NCBI GenBank assembly: GCA_029204225.1
Contig: CM055096.1
Span: 29,688,995-29,752,994 of the forward strand
Length of the DNA stretch: 64,000 nt
Reading direction: 5' to 3'
From: Diphasiastrum complanatum
Taxonomy: Eukaryota; Streptophyta; Lycopodiopsida; Lycopodiales; Lycopodiaceae
Shown here: positions 23,290 to 37,920 of the stretch, piece after piece
Layout of the letters: the number at the start of each line of letters is the position of its first letter
Position numbering within the stretch: position 1 is the first letter of the stretch
Program-made: the position numbers and the translations under genes
Notes under the pieces: generated by a model
Told to the model about the DNA's origin: nothing
Database searches by the model: none
Seen by the model: only the letters and a program-made list of their open reading frames with translations

Positions 23290-25305
23290 TGCAGGACGAT
23301 GAGATTTTGGACAGGAGAGAAGCGATCAAGAACACGATGGATTGCCTGTAGCTCATTACGCATGATACCAAGGGAACTCTCTTCCTACATATACTTTATT
23401 GCAATAGGATGTTTGAGACCATTCATGTGAAACAGTTTTTATACATGAGTCCTTCTACGATATTGTTTTTGGTTGGTTATACATGCTGAATGTTACTACT
23501 TGAAATGGATTGATATTTTTCTTATGAAGTCTTTTGTAACTTTCAAGTTGAAAAACTACAAGCTTGCTCATGTAATACTTTGAAACGTTTTAAAGGCTTC
23601 ATATCAACAAAGTTTGATCATGTCTTGACTACGGATTGCAGCTTAATCAAAAGTAAGGTCCTTAAATGCTCCTTGGAAAAAGGACTTAATCATATTGTAT
23701 TACAACATACTAATATCCAAGATATTGCCTATGAATTACGTGATGGGTGGCTTAAACTCATGAAACTTCTACCTATGTATACAAGTACAGATATTGATAA
23801 ACATGCTGATTTTTGTAGAGAAAGTACCCTAGAATTCTAAAAAACAAGAAATGGATTCAAGGAAACACTATCCCACTGCATAAAAAAGAAGACGCCAACA
23901 ATGAATGAAAATGGATTACCAAGCATCTATATGTCAATGGAATTGACAAGGCTCAACATAACTCTTGCTTCATATGCATATAGCTCGTATGTAAACTTGT
24001 TATGGAAAGACTTGATAGCCTGGATTTCACACCTTTTCCTAATCAAACAAATAATCTCGTCTCAAGTTCTTTGGAATACGTATACTGATTTACTACTTGA
24101 TGACTTCATATATTTTAGGGAGCTACCTTACTTGTTATGCACATACAAAGCACACAAAGATACTTTTAGATGGATCATGAATGCACATGATTGCTGTTTT
24201 TTTAGACTTGCCAAATTCCTGACAGGTGCTCTTGGTATGCTGTATCCTTTCATTATGAAAGATGCAGAACTTAAGGCAAACACATACAAGAGCGTCCTAA
24301 ATGGGGATACTTCTTTACTATGGCAATGTGATTCATCTGTCGATTTCTATCTTAACTTACCAAAACCCATATATACTATGAAAGCTACTGATATTTCTAA
24401 ATGTTACGAAAATATTCCTCTAGACGGAACTGACGGTCTAAAAACTATTATGACAAAAATGATCAGTTTGGCCTTTAAGACTGCCAAAATCAAAGTACTC
24501 GAATACAGACGTATATCTGGGTCCAATGACTTTAAAAGGTCTTTTGAAAGAGTAGTATCGAATAAATGGAATAGTATAGACAAAGATACCTTATGCGAGT
24601 GGATTCCTACTTGATAGATAATTGCATTGTCAAGCTTGGAGATCATACCTGGAGGCAAGTCCTAGGAATACCTATGGGTTTTTCTTGCTCACCAATGTGG
24701 TGTAACTGGCACCTTTCGTTTTCTAAAATGCAGTTTATTAAAAGGCTTGCAAAATTAGGGCAAATTGCTTTTATGAACAACTTCAAATATTCGTTTAGAT
24801 ATATTGACGACATTTGCTTTATCAATAATCATACGGTTGGACATTTCTTAGACAAAACCCAACCAAGAACACCTGACAATCCATTCTGGATCTATCCCTT
24901 GGAGTACCTTGAGATAGATGGAAATGATGCCAATGGTAATTCGGTGAACTTTTTGAATATTACTACTTCATTCGACCCAATTACTGGTTGTAAACACGTC
25001 CAAATATGATAAAAGGAGAGACCTTCATTTCCACTTTTTGCAATATATGCACCTTGTCTCAAACATACCGGTGTTTAATTCATATAAGGTCATCATATCA
25101 CAAACGATAGCAGCCATGTACTGCTGTAATGAGCAGAAATTTTTTCTCAAAGAAGTACGAACACTTGTGGATACCTTTCAAAGTAATGGCTTCTCTTGAG
25201 ATAAACTGTGTCTGATCATGAACAAACTTTTATATCGTGAAGTTTTTCTTGGACTATTATTTGGTTCGCCTAAAAACAATAATACTATTTTTGTGGGCAG
25301 TTAGC
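23290..25305 (+). pseudogene. Penelope-like reverse transcriptase, degraded
   Basis: The plus strand encodes a non-LTR, non-copia RT. An N-terminal region (23580-23840; LEKGLNHIVLQHTNIQDIAY, ADFCRESTLEF) is followed by a stop and then 23901-24614 with ELPYLLCTYKAHKDTFRWIM (compare KxHK of Penelope-like RTs), FFRLAKFLTGAL and MKATDISKCYENIPL (motif with catalytic Asp, like DV..LYTNIP). After a one-base shift near 24.6 kb the frame continues with VLGIPMGFSCSPMWCNWHLS and FRYIDDICFINN (catalytic DD). A thumb-like part (about 25010-25200; KRRDLHFHFLQY, SNIPVFNSYK, EVRTLVDTFQSNGFS) ends it. No GIY-YIG endonuclease is seen. Stops near 23838, 24612, 25007 and 25200 disable it. Confidence 0.72.
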
Positions 25306-25367
25306 TTTTCCTTAGGGAGGAGCTAGCTGCCCACTTGAGGAATTCACTAACTGTGGCTATGGTTGGT

Positions 25368-25463
<96 letters not shown>

Positions 25464-26064
25464 GGATGGTACTCTACTTTATTTTTTCTACTTGGAATCA
25501 TAAGTTTTGCAAGGTATATGACCCTCAAAGGTTTTTTGGTGGGAAAAGTCTAAACCTCCACCTACATTTATTGCAATTTCAAAGGTCAAGATCACTTGTC
25601 TCTCATCCTACGGCTACAATTGGTTCCTTTCTCTACAAGTGATCTCACCTATAATAAAGGTGGTGTGCTTCATCTTCTCCTCCCACACTCTCTTTCACTC
25701 TCCTCCTTCTCCTCTTGGCAAGATAGGTATGGAGTTTTCAATGCCCTCCCTCCTACGATTGGAGATGGTTCTATTGTTCATACAGTATGTGCATTCGATA
25801 CTTCTCTATTCTTGCTATCAAAACAAATATTAAGCAAACATGTTGCATATCTTTGGTAGGCATTGTAGCGCTGCCTACTGCACCACATTATGGATATTTG
25901 CTTTGAAAAAGAATGCACATGAATTACTACGATTGCCCTCTGTCGTTGCCCTCTGTCAATCATTGGTAAATCTGGTTATACCACATCTTTTCTTATGTGT
26001 TTAAGCATGACATCGATGGTTGCTCTCTTCTCCGTTCGTGTTCTCCATATCCCTTGCCCCATCA
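25306..26064 (+). mobile_element. Copia B 5' LTR (probable), containing (CT)n
   Basis: The segment ends ...gccccatca directly before a tRNA-type primer binding site tggtatcagagc (26068-26079), so it behaves as a 5' LTR; its left border is uncertain (possibly tgtgggcag near 25292). It includes a (CT)44 tract at 25373-25460. The part from that tract to about 25870 is repeated in inverse orientation at 33067-33577. Confidence 0.55.
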
Positions 26065-26139
26065 GGTTGGTATCAGAGCTTAGTTCAAATAAACCAAGAG
26101 ATTAAGTTTGTTCTATTTGTATTATTGTTAATATGTCTC

Positions 26140-26690
26140 ATATTGGTAGCTCTTCGTCTTCATCATCCAACAAAGCTAGAATCATTGACAAGTTCAATGG
26201 ATCTAACTTTAGCATGTCTGATTCTACTGCCATCACTTCTCCCATCAAAGCTTCAAATCTTTATTGGATTAGTTATCAGTTGTAGGATGTGCTATTCAAG
26301 ATGATGATGCCGTTATGACCTTGCTTTCTTTTCTTTCAAAGTGGTATGAATACTTTGTGGTAATGATCTCCACACAACCCTACCTCACTCTTCAAAAGGT
26401 GATCGATCATCTTTTTCAAGAAGAAATGCGGAGAAAGACCAGCGGCCTGTCCATCAAAGACAAACCCGTAGGGCAAGAATCAAGTGCAGCAATGACAGTA
26501 AGCCTCATACTCAAGTTGAGAATAGTGGATAACGCAAGAAGCTTTTCTGTAGATATTGCAAGAGAGCCAATTACGACATCAAGGAGTGTCGTATCCACAT
26601 CGACAATGAGGAAAAGAAGCAATAACAATAGAAACCAGACTCCTCCAATGTGGCGGAATTCAAAGAGAAAGATACGCACTTGTTAATGGC
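26140..26690 (+). pseudogene. Copia B gag with internal deletion
   Basis: Translation gives SHIGSSSSSSSNKARI, IDKFNGSNF and then jumps to SMSDSTAITS. The copy at 37.1 kb has about 300 bp between these two points, so this gag has lost its middle. The remnant continues with GLSIKDKPV and a zinc-knuckle-like IFCRYCKRANYDIKECR region (26540-26600) across shifts. Confidence 0.8.
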
Positions 26691-27800
26691 TTACAACAGT
26701 GGCAACTAAGACCACGATAACTGGTACCTGGACAGCGGTGGTACCCAACACATGACCTCTCGCAAGGAATGGTTTACCAAGTATGCAGCTTACAATAGAG
26801 ATCAATTCATCTACCTTGGAGATTCAAGCACCATACACGTGGAAGGCAAAGAGATAGTTAAGATCACTTTCAACAATGATCGAGTCTATTTATGTCACCA
26901 ATGTTCTTCATGTACCTCAGTTGTCAAAGAACCTGTTGTCAGTTTCTAAGATGACTGATGAGGGCTACATTGTCACTTTCTCATCTGAGCAGTGTAGAAT
27001 CTTCAATGAAGATACTACTCTGACTACATGCACTAGAGTCAAAAATCTATATGTACTCTCTAATTCAGTTGCATTACCTAGCATCTCTCATGAAAATGTA
27101 AACGATAATTATGCTATTATGTGGCATAGTCGATTTGGACACGTGAATCAAGATCAATTTCTTATATGCATTGTAATAATTTAGTTGATGGATTGTATTT
27201 TCCTTTTTCAATAGATAAGAAATGTTTTTTTGGTGAATCCTGCATCTATGGGAAGCACACTAGAAACATTGTTTCTCAAATCACATTCCATCAAAACAAA
27301 GCATGTATTGGATCTTGTACATAACGATCTTTGTGGTCCAAATGCCAACTCTGTCCTTAGGAGATGCAATCTATTTTATCACTTTCATAGATGATTATTC
27401 TAGATGGTCTACTATCATGTTCATTAAGCACAAATCTGAAGCCTTTGAATGCTTCAAGAGATTCAATGCCATGGCTGAGACACAAATGTCTACAAAAGTG
27501 AAAGCACTCTGAACTGATGGTGGCGGTGAATACCTCTCTAACGAGATGTCCGACTACATGGCTGAACATGGTATTAGAAGACAGTTCACCACTTCCTATT
27601 CACCTCAATAGAACAAGATTGCAGAAAGAAAAAACCGAACTCTTCTCAACTCAGCCAGATCCATGCTACATCAATCACATCTACCTGCGAAGTTATGGAC
27701 AGAAGCTACTGCCATAGCCTGTTACTTACAGAACAGATCCAACACCAAAGCCATCAACAACAAAACTCCTTATGAAGTTTGGCATGGACACAAGTCTAGT
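26690..27800 (+). pseudogene. Copia B protease, GAG-pre-integrase and integrase
   Basis: Reading across frameshifts: DNWYLDSGGTQHMTSRKEWF (aspartic protease, D-S-G), FIYLGDSSTIHVEGKEI, NVLHVPQLSKNLLSVSKMTD, IMWHSRFGHVN (pre-integrase His pair), FITFIDDYSRWSTIMFIKHK (integrase Asp), TDGGGEYLSNEM, RTLLNSARSM and NNKTPYEVWHGHKSS. The coding match stops abruptly at about 27800, exactly where the piece at 22654 (minus) begins. Confidence 0.88.
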
Positions 27801-28082
27801 CTGCAATGTAGATGACATTTAGTAGTCCAAGTTAGAATTAAGGTAGAATCACTGTGCTATTGTACTATGGGTCCTATCAGTTGATAAGGATTAGTTAGCC
27901 TCGCCACGAGGCAAGTCGACGGGACACGCATCCCGCCAACAACAACCTGGGTCATGCACGGGTTGCCTGAGTGAACAACTATATGTATAGTGTAATTTCA
28001 TTCTGAGAAATACAGTTGCTATGTGAGCTTGCTGTGGAGAGTGTTTTCTGTCTGTGTTACTGTGTAGCATGATCTGTGTTCC
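27801..28082 (+). mobile_element. Copia C 5' LTR (probable)
   Basis: This LTR-like region lies between the broken copia B integrase and a primer binding site tggtatcagagcc (28083-28095). It contains the foldback gcctcgccacgaggc near 27899. The left end (tgtagatgac) and the exact right end are uncertain; no second copy lies in the window. Confidence 0.5.
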
Positions 28083-29368
28083 TGGTATCAGAGCCGTACA
28101 GGGAGTGTACATAGTACAAAATCGCCATTGAAGAGAGCTTCAGGAGAACTGTCTTCTGAGAGTTCGGGGTTTACGGCGGGTTGAAGACGGAAGGAGAAAC
28201 ACTGGTGCAGAGAGTTTAGCACACAGAAGCTTGGTGAGCTTGAGACTATGTGAGGATTCAGAGACAAGGGTTGTCGGCTGAATCAGAACCTCAACAGATG
28301 GAATTTTGAAATTTCGAAGCAGGCTATTTGGTGTTTGCAGTCAGTGTGCATTCAATCGGACATCGTTTGACAAATGGATTGAAACATCAGCTTTCCAATG
28401 GTAGGGCAACCTCAGAGCAGTTGATTTGGCCAGCCAAAAAGCTGTGAAAAGCAAGCCAAGATCAAAGTTGTGAGAAAAACCCTAGCCTAAGGTTTGGAAG
28501 CAGAAAAGCGAAGTTTTTTTTTCTATATTGATCCGCTTTTTAAGCTATAAAAGCTTGTAGAAGGGCACCCTAGAAGTGCGAACCAGATCAAAAGAGGCCG
28601 TGGACAGTCGTGACCCAGAGAGAGAGAGAGATGGTTGAGGATTCTTGAGGGAAGCCATAGCTGGGAAGAGAGAGAGTAGGTGGCCATGAGTAGGGAGGTC
28701 GCAGACAGATCGCGAGATGTGAAGGTAAGTGGTGACTCCGTGTATAGAAGTGTGTCGCGGCTCTAGGGATGTGGTTCAATGCCCAAAAGAAATCTAGATC
28801 GTTGGATCCAGATAGAAGATAATCAATGGAAGAGATGAGCTTCTTGTGGGCCGTTGGATTGCTATAAGCCATTAGATGTTGTTGAAGAGGACCCTGAAAA
28901 AGTGAAGTGCATTTTGGCCTTCAACTTCATTATACTGATATTGGAGTTGGGTCCCTTCACAAGTGAAGAGTGAAGTTTTTTCATGGTGAAGAAACAGTTC
29001 AAAAACAAAGAAAATCCCTATTTTTGGGTCCTTTGCCCGTTTTGACTCAAACGAAAGGTTATAACCTCCAAACAAAGGGCACCCGAATTGTACCTGCAAG
29101 TACAATACATCAAAACAGAGTGATTGCAATGGAGAAAGTGTTCGGAGTGCATCAAAAGTGATTTCACCATTCCACTGGGCACGTTGTTGGGAGTTGACGA
29201 CTAAGTGCATTTTGGAAGGCAACGTCGATTTGGCTTTCAAATTGGTAGAAAAGTGACGAGTGGCCTAGTAAGGAAAAAAGTGCAGATTATTGTTTTCAAC
29301 TTTTGACATCACTGTTGGCCTCGGCATACTATTTTTAGCCTACAACAGAAGTTTCAAGCAGTTCTGCG
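28083..29368 (+). other. Copia C untranslated leader
   Basis: About 1.3 kb of non-coding sequence between the primer binding site and the gag start. It is a long leader for a copia element. No other gene is visible; a GA-rich stretch lies near 28617-28630. Confidence 0.5.
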
Positions 29369-30541
29369 ATGACAAACATGGGAAAGTCCATTTTGAGTGA
29401 AAGTAGCAAATTGGACAGGATTTCCAACTATGCAGTGTGGAAATTCAAAATGAAAAACAAACTGATGGAGAAAGACATCTGGGAAGTCATCACAGATGAT
29501 GAGAGAAGGCCGCCGAATGAAACAGATATCAAAGTGTCCATTGTGGTAAAAAGGGCCATTGGAAGAGTGAATGTCGCAAATTCCTGGTAGAACAAAGCAA
29601 GCAGGTAACCTTATCGATGAGGGTGAGATTGAAGACTCTAGTATCTTCATATCTGCATTGTCATCTAATCAATATGATCAAGCATGGTATATTGACTTGG
29701 GAGCCACAAGACACATGACAGGTAACAAGAATTGGTTCAGTAACTTGAAAGTATTGGATAATGGAACATCTGTTTCACAAGAAAATGGTGAGGTGTGCAA
29801 GATCAAGGGAATAGGCATTGTTTCAATCCAACTACCTGATGGCAAAAGTAGGATGATCAAGGATGTACTTTATGTACCAGGTTTGAAGAAAAATCTACTT
29901 TCTGTTGGAGTCATTACTGATCAAAAGTTGAAAGTAGAATTTGCCCATGATCGTTGCTTTGTGAAGGATGTGAACCAAAAGTTCAAAGTTATTGCGGATG
30001 TAGTAAGGGAGCCCAATACAAAATTGTACAGGCTGAATGCTACAATCAAGGGGCAACATGGACTTGTATCGTCCATTCCATCGCAAACTGAGTTGTGGCA
30101 TAAGAGGCTTGGTCACTTGAACTTGGGAAGCCTCAGTTTGATGAGAAGATTGGATATGGTAACAGGATTGCCTACCATAGAAGATCACTTGAAATTGATG
30201 TGCGAATCTTGTGTATATGGGAAGTAGCATCGAGAGAAGTTCAATAAAGAGGGTGTTGCAAGAGCAAAGAACATCCTGGATTTAATCCACACATATCTAT
30301 GCGGGCCTAAGAGGATAAAGCCTTCTATTTCATGACCTTTATTGACGATATGTCACGTAAGATGTGGATCTACTTCTTGAAGAAGAAATCAGATGCATTT
30401 GACAACTTCAAGAGCTTCAAAGCATTGGTCGAAAATCAAACAGGTAGGAAGATCAAAGTCCTAAGATTAGATAGTGGAGGTGAGTACAAGTCTAATGACT
30501 TTAATGATCTTTGTGATCAATGTGGGATTAAAAGACAATTT
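29369..30541 (+). pseudogene. Copia C gag to integrase, truncated
   Basis: gag begins MTNMGKSILSESSKLDRISN with YAVWKFKMKNKLMEKDIWEV, then is deleted to the knuckle region near 29540. Protease: WYIDLGATRHMTGNKNWF (the usual D-S-G is D-L-G here, which would weaken or abolish activity). Then DVLYVPGLKKNLLSVGVITD, ELWHKRLGHLNLGSLSLM, CESCVYGK, MTFIDDMSRKMWIYFLKKKS and LRLDSGGEYKSNDF. At about 30541, after CGIKRQFT, it is cut by minus-strand gypsy sequence. The 218-codon central frame (29574-30227) is uninterrupted, so this is a fairly young insertion. Confidence 0.88.
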
Positions 30542-31444
30542 ACGTGGTTGGTAAACCCCTGGTCGTGGCACAGGTTGTTGTGGCGGGTAGGGGCGGTAAG
30601 CTTGATAAACGGTGGGTCTGGTGGCTGCTGGGAAGTAATTTCGTAGTTGAGGGCATTCGTTAGCAGTGTGATGCTGTGAGCAGATTGGACACCAAACATT
30701 TTCTCTTGTTGGAAAGGATTCTTCAGCAATTTCTTTCATGGCGGTTTGGAAATCGGCAGTGAGTTTATCCATATGTGATTGTTGAGCTTTTTGCCAAGTT
30801 TCCATTTGATATAGAATTTCAGAAGAGTGAGCAATATTATCAGACTTAGGACAATCCGGATTCTTAGATTTCTTTTCACGATGGTCAAAGTCATCATTGA
30901 AACCTTCGTCTTCTTCACGGATAGCATCGGTCATCACATCTTTAAGTTGATCATAAAGATCAACTAGTTTGAGTTCACGGCGGATGTTTTTAGGCAATCC
31001 AACTAAAAATAGTTTTATGGCCATGCGTTCAGTGATATTTTCATCAACACATTCTACTTTGAGATGTTTAAAACGCTCAATGTAGTTTCGAACAGACTCT
31101 TCGCGACGCATCTTGATATGAGTAATTTGAATGAACGGGCTCTGAGTCAGTTTGAAATGTTTGAAACGCTTGATGAGAGTGTTCTTGAGAGTGGTCCAAG
31201 AAGCAAGATCAGGAGTTTCGAGATTCAAGTACCACTCCTTGGCGGTGCCATAAAATACCATGGGAAATAGGCGAAGCTTTTCAGTTTTAGAGGTATCTTC
31301 ATAAAAACGGCATGCATTATCAAATTCTTGGAGAAATCGGACTGGGTCAGATTAGCCATTGTACTTTGGTGCATCGATACATGAAATTCTTCGTTCCATT
31401 CATGGAGGAGTTGGGTTAGAATATTCAGCACAGTCACGAGACAT
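30542..31444 (-). pseudogene. Ty3/gypsy gag, minus strand
   Basis: From an ATG with its complement at 31442-31444, the minus strand reads MSRDCAEYSNPTPPWMERRI, a stop (TAA near 31353), SDPVRFLQEFDNACRFYEDT, then from 31261 a long open part: MVFYGTAKEWYLNLETPDLA, LIKRFKHFKLTQSPFIQITH, ESVRNYIERFKHLKVE and LFLVGLPKNIRRELKL. This is the retrotransposon gag fold. A zinc-knuckle-like CPICSQHHTANEC lies near 30690 (one residue shorter than the usual CX2CX4HX4C). It is truncated at the copia C join. Leader and LTR follow upstream at 31.4-33.07 kb. Confidence 0.88.
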
Positions 31445-32269
31445 GATGCAGAATATAGAGTACCAGGGCATAACTGTACTTGACAAAAAAGACAGTTTGC
31501 TTGCAGAATGGATAGTGTAGGACAAAACTCGATCTTTTTTATTGTTATAGAATTCGTCAAATAGGCTGAGAAATCGTGGAGAGGCAGATAAATCTAACTG
31601 TAATACTCGCGAATTCTGAACAAGTATATAGAATGTCAGAATAGTGATTTTTTTAGATTTTCTGAAAAAATTTGGCGATTTAGAATTCTCGGATAGTACA
31701 GGGAATTCGTGTTTTGTGAGGGCAAATTCTTAGGCTTGATGGCAAATTCTAACAGAGAGGTTTGACTGGCAGATAGGGAATATAGAGAAAGATGTGATGT
31801 TCTGTTAGTAAACGGGTAAAATCTATGAGATAGAATTCATGGAGCTGCTGAAGGACTGATCTTAATGAGATCAAAGATTTTGATAAGAAATAAGGGATTT
31901 TGACAGTATAACGGGCTGTTTTCTCAAAATCTGAATGTGGTCAAAATTCATGGAGGTGATAAAATGAAAGATCAGGGTCTGTTAGGGTAGTAGACAAACT
32001 GACGAATTCTGATATATCTGTTTGGTTGTGAAAAATGTCACTTGGGTCACTTCTTTTGAAGAAAATCCCAAGTTGACTCTTTTGTTGCTTTCCCTTGGTT
32101 TGAGAAGTTGCTCCGTAGCTCGTGTAGGACCTGGAGAGATGACGCATGCTGTTTGTTGGTAGATAGAGATGAGCACATAAGCAAACATACAACACGGAAG
32201 CAAGAAATAAAAGAAAGAAAGGAGAAGAAGCTAGGTAGAAAAATACTTAAAAAGCGCTAACGGCGCCAA
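31445..32269 (-). other. Gypsy leader and primer binding site
   Basis: The minus strand just inside the LTR reads ttggcgccgttagcgc (about 32254-32269), a typical gypsy primer binding site. The 0.8 kb between it and the gag ATG has no coding signal. Confidence 0.65.
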
Positions 32270-33066
32270 TGTTAGAAGTATTTCTAGTGAGTGCGGTGGC
32301 TAGATCCACTTATGGGTGTAGTATAAGGATGTAGAGATTCGTCCACTCTTTAAGTTTTTACAAAAGCTTCAACAAAAATATGAAGGAATGAGAGCACTAA
32401 GGCTTACCCAACTAGTGCCCGAAACGAAAACAAACTAATTAGTAACAACAATGAAAATTCTTGCTAAGGCTTACCCAACTAGCAAGGTGACTAGACTAAT
32501 CCTAGATTAACACTCGAAGGGTAAGAAAATGAGATTGCGGCTAATACTAAACAAATAAGCAATAATGAACATGCCACAATAAAACCGATGAAAAGGAGGC
32601 AAGCGGAGGCCCGAGCACCTTCCCTCAAGCTATGCACCTTTCCAAGGGGAACACAAATGAAATAGAATGATAATTCTCCAAAATAGAGAGCAGGATAGCT
32701 TAATCTCAAAAGTGTCATTTACAATGCAAATACCTCTCCTTTTATGGCAAGGAGGGTCTTCCATAAGTGTCTACTAACTTATGGGACTAATCTGTTTCTA
32801 GCCTTTCTAGAACTTCTAACTTAGGATTTAGAACTTCAATTTTCTTAACTTAGGACAACTTAAGATAAAATATTTCTAATCTTAAGTTTCCTAAGTATAA
32901 GTTCTAAATCTAAGTTTAAGCTATATTATTATTATTTAAGCTTCTACTCATGGACTTACAAAACACATGCCATGGCTTGAAGTTTATTGACAGATACTCG
33001 TACGTGGTCTTACAAAACACATGCCACGGAGTTTTATTATTTTTTTATTTTCTCTGTGTTAGCACA
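32270..33066 (-). mobile_element. Gypsy long terminal repeat (797 bp)
   Basis: Bounded by TG (tgttagaag at 32270) and CA (gttagcaca ending 33066), with the primer binding site directly inside. Only one copy is present, because the element is truncated in gag at 30542. It was inserted into, or rearranged against, a minus-strand copy of the copia B LTR (33067-33577). Confidence 0.72.
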
Positions 33067-35553
<2,487 letters not shown>

Positions 35554-36257
35554 TGTTGGAAATTAAGTCTGGCACAGTTGTTTCCTTGGTGAATACAATT
35601 TCTATTTTCAAGACTCTTCCTGCAAGAATTATAAAGTTTCATATTTTACTATTCTACAAAATTACTCGCATTCTATGTGCAGAACAATGTTTGGTAAAAT
35701 ACACGAGTTTCTGCTAGCAGTTCGACAACCTTCAATTTTACACAAAGTCGAATCAGTCGAAGTCAGCTTCATCAATTTTTCAACTAATCTACATCAAAGG
35801 GTATCCATTCTTGTCTAATTCTACATTCGAATGTCAGAGAGTCATGAAGAACATCAAAGGCCTGATCACCCTCGATTTCTTCAACAATCAAGTGACTCGA
35901 CATCGAAGTCACCAAAGTCTCCAAATTCTTCGACAACTTCATTCATCAACTGAAGTCTTCGACTTCTTTGACAACTTCGTTCATCAACCGAAGTGTCTGA
36001 CTTCTTCGACAATTTCATGAATGTCACTATTTCTCGACATTAACTTCTTTTAGAACAGTAAACTTTTTTGTCAGCGTTTTCGCGTTTTTTGTCTTTTTCT
36101 CGAAAATGCGACAAAACAGGCACTGTTTTCAACACCTTCGATTTTTTCGTGAAAAATATGAAGGTCGCCTATTTTTACAAGAAATGTCTCCAGCCACTTC
36201 TCGAAAATGTGAAGTGAGAGAAAATATGCTACATTCTGGTCCAGTCAGCGATCTCAA
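35554..36257 (+). mobile_element. LTR-like segment starting like copia A
   Basis: The start tgttggaaattaagtc and the following ccttggtgaata and tttctatttt(c)aaga match the beginning of the copia A LTR (minus strand from 17051). Later parts are rich in cgacttctt/gaagtcga words and the accttcg-type module. At about 36258 it is replaced by another repeat. Confidence 0.5.
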
Positions 36258-36974
36258 ATCGCCTGACCATGTATTTAATGTACAGTTGTTATTCTGTCAT
36301 CGTAGTTCAACTACTCCCTCAGTGCGACAAAGTACTTAGTTAGATGACAAACATTGATTATAATTAGATACAAGGATGCGGTGTATACATCTTCCTCACA
36401 CATTCTCTATGACGCTCCGTCCATGAGACGAATGATTTTGATCCTCCAAGTTACGCCACTATTCTGGTTGTAACTTATTGTTGTGCTTCAGTACAATATA
36501 GCAGCAATACACTTTTCTATCTATGTATAATGTAGATGAATGCTTATTGTGATTTGAATGCACTTCACTTGTGTTTGATCATACTCGTTTGCTCACTTTG
36601 ATCAGAACACGGACGTCTACGACTTCTCAATTTCTGATCAAACGATGGCTGTCTTTGACGCCTGAGGAACTTGCATTATCACACCGCTTAATCACTTTGA
36701 TATTCCGATCTGAACTTCTTATTAAAATCCATTTGTAGTAATACCACACACACCATATCTAATATCTTCAGTGGATTGTACTCATTCATCCATTTGTTTT
36801 TTAGTACAAATAGATTTCTTAAGATCATGTTGGGCCAAGCGCTTGAGTTGTTACTATAACTTAGCATTTACATTCTTTTAGATTGTTCTTGCATGTAGTA
36901 GCCCATAATAATAGGAGAGTCGTTCCGCAACTCTTTTCTTATCTCTTTTTCGTTCACGTTCTACCGCCCTATCA
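36258..36974 (+). mobile_element. Probable copia 5' LTR before the 37-kb gag
   Basis: Begins tgaccatgtattta and ends cgccctatca just before a primer-binding-site-like tggtactagagc (36978-36989, mutated from tggtatcagagc). The first 340 bp recur in direct orientation at 42335-42663. Confidence 0.6.
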
Positions 36975-37029
36975 GATTGGTACTAGAGCTTCGCTCAATA
37001 AACTGAGAGATTATTCTATTTGTATTACT

Positions 37030-37920
37030 GTTAACATATCTCATATTGGTAACTCTTCGTCGTCATCATCCAACGAAGCTAGAATCGTTGACAAGTTCAA
37101 TGGGTCTAACTTCTAAATATAGGAGTTAAAACTCCGGATGATGTTGATAGATAGAGATCTTTGAGACGTAGTAGAAAGTTCTGACTTGAAACCAGAAGAT
37201 GGTGATCAAGTAAAGGCATCGAAGATCAAAAATCAGAAGGCCTTATCATGTATTATACTCAATCTGGCCGACTCTCAAATATCCCATGTTACCACGTGCA
37301 AAACCTTTAAGGAAGCACTGAATTTCTTATCAAATCTATACGAGACTCAAAATGTACCCACTAGATTACACCTTAGAAGGAAGTTCTTTACACTTAGCAT
37401 GACTGATTCTACTGCCATCACTTCTCACATCAATAGCTTTAAGTCTTTAATGGATCAATTATCAGCTGTAGGATGTGCTATTCAAGATGATGATGCCATT
37501 ATGACCTTGTTTTCTTCTCTTCAAAAGTCGTATGAACAGTTTGTGGCAATGATCTCCACACAACACGACCTCACTCTGCAAAAGGCAATCGGTCATCTTC
37601 TTCAAGAAGAAATGTGGAGAAAAAATAGTGGCCTATCCATCAAAGACAAGTCCGTGGCCCTGTACACCAAGAAGAAAGACTAATTCAAGAGCAAGAATCG
37701 AGTGCAGCAGCAACAACAACAGAAGCCTCATACTCAAAATGAGAGCAGTGGATCACGCAAGAAGATCTTCTGCAAATATTGCAAGAGAGCTAATCATGAC
37801 ATCAATGAATGTCGAATCTGCATATACAACGAAGCAAAGAAGCACCAACAACAACAGCCAGATTTCTCCAATGCGACTGAGAAATGGACTGATAAGAAGG
37901 TGAAACAACTGAGAACAAAC
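37030..37920 (+). pseudogene. Copia B gag, nearly full length
   Basis: SHIGNSSSSSSNEARI, VDKFNGSNF, two stops, then 37186-37683 uninterrupted: DGDQVKASKIKNQKALSCII, NFLSNLYETQNVPTRLHLRR, KFFTLSMTDSTAITSHINSF, LFSSLQKSYEQFVAMIST. After a stop the next frame gives a Gln-rich stretch and a perfect zinc knuckle, CKYCKRANHDINEC (CX2CX4HX4C). It then jumps at about 37.9 kb to integrase (KQLRTNREGEYVSKRF): protease and pre-integrase are missing. Confidence 0.88.

Noticed and set aside
25335-25553. Leu/Ser-repeat frame
   Set aside because: Translation of the (CT)n tract inside an LTR.
25596-25859. An 87-codon frame conserved between 25.6 kb and 33.1-33.3 kb (minus)
   Set aside because: The conservation is explained by the two inverted LTR copies; the frame has no start context or domain and sits upstream of a primer binding site.
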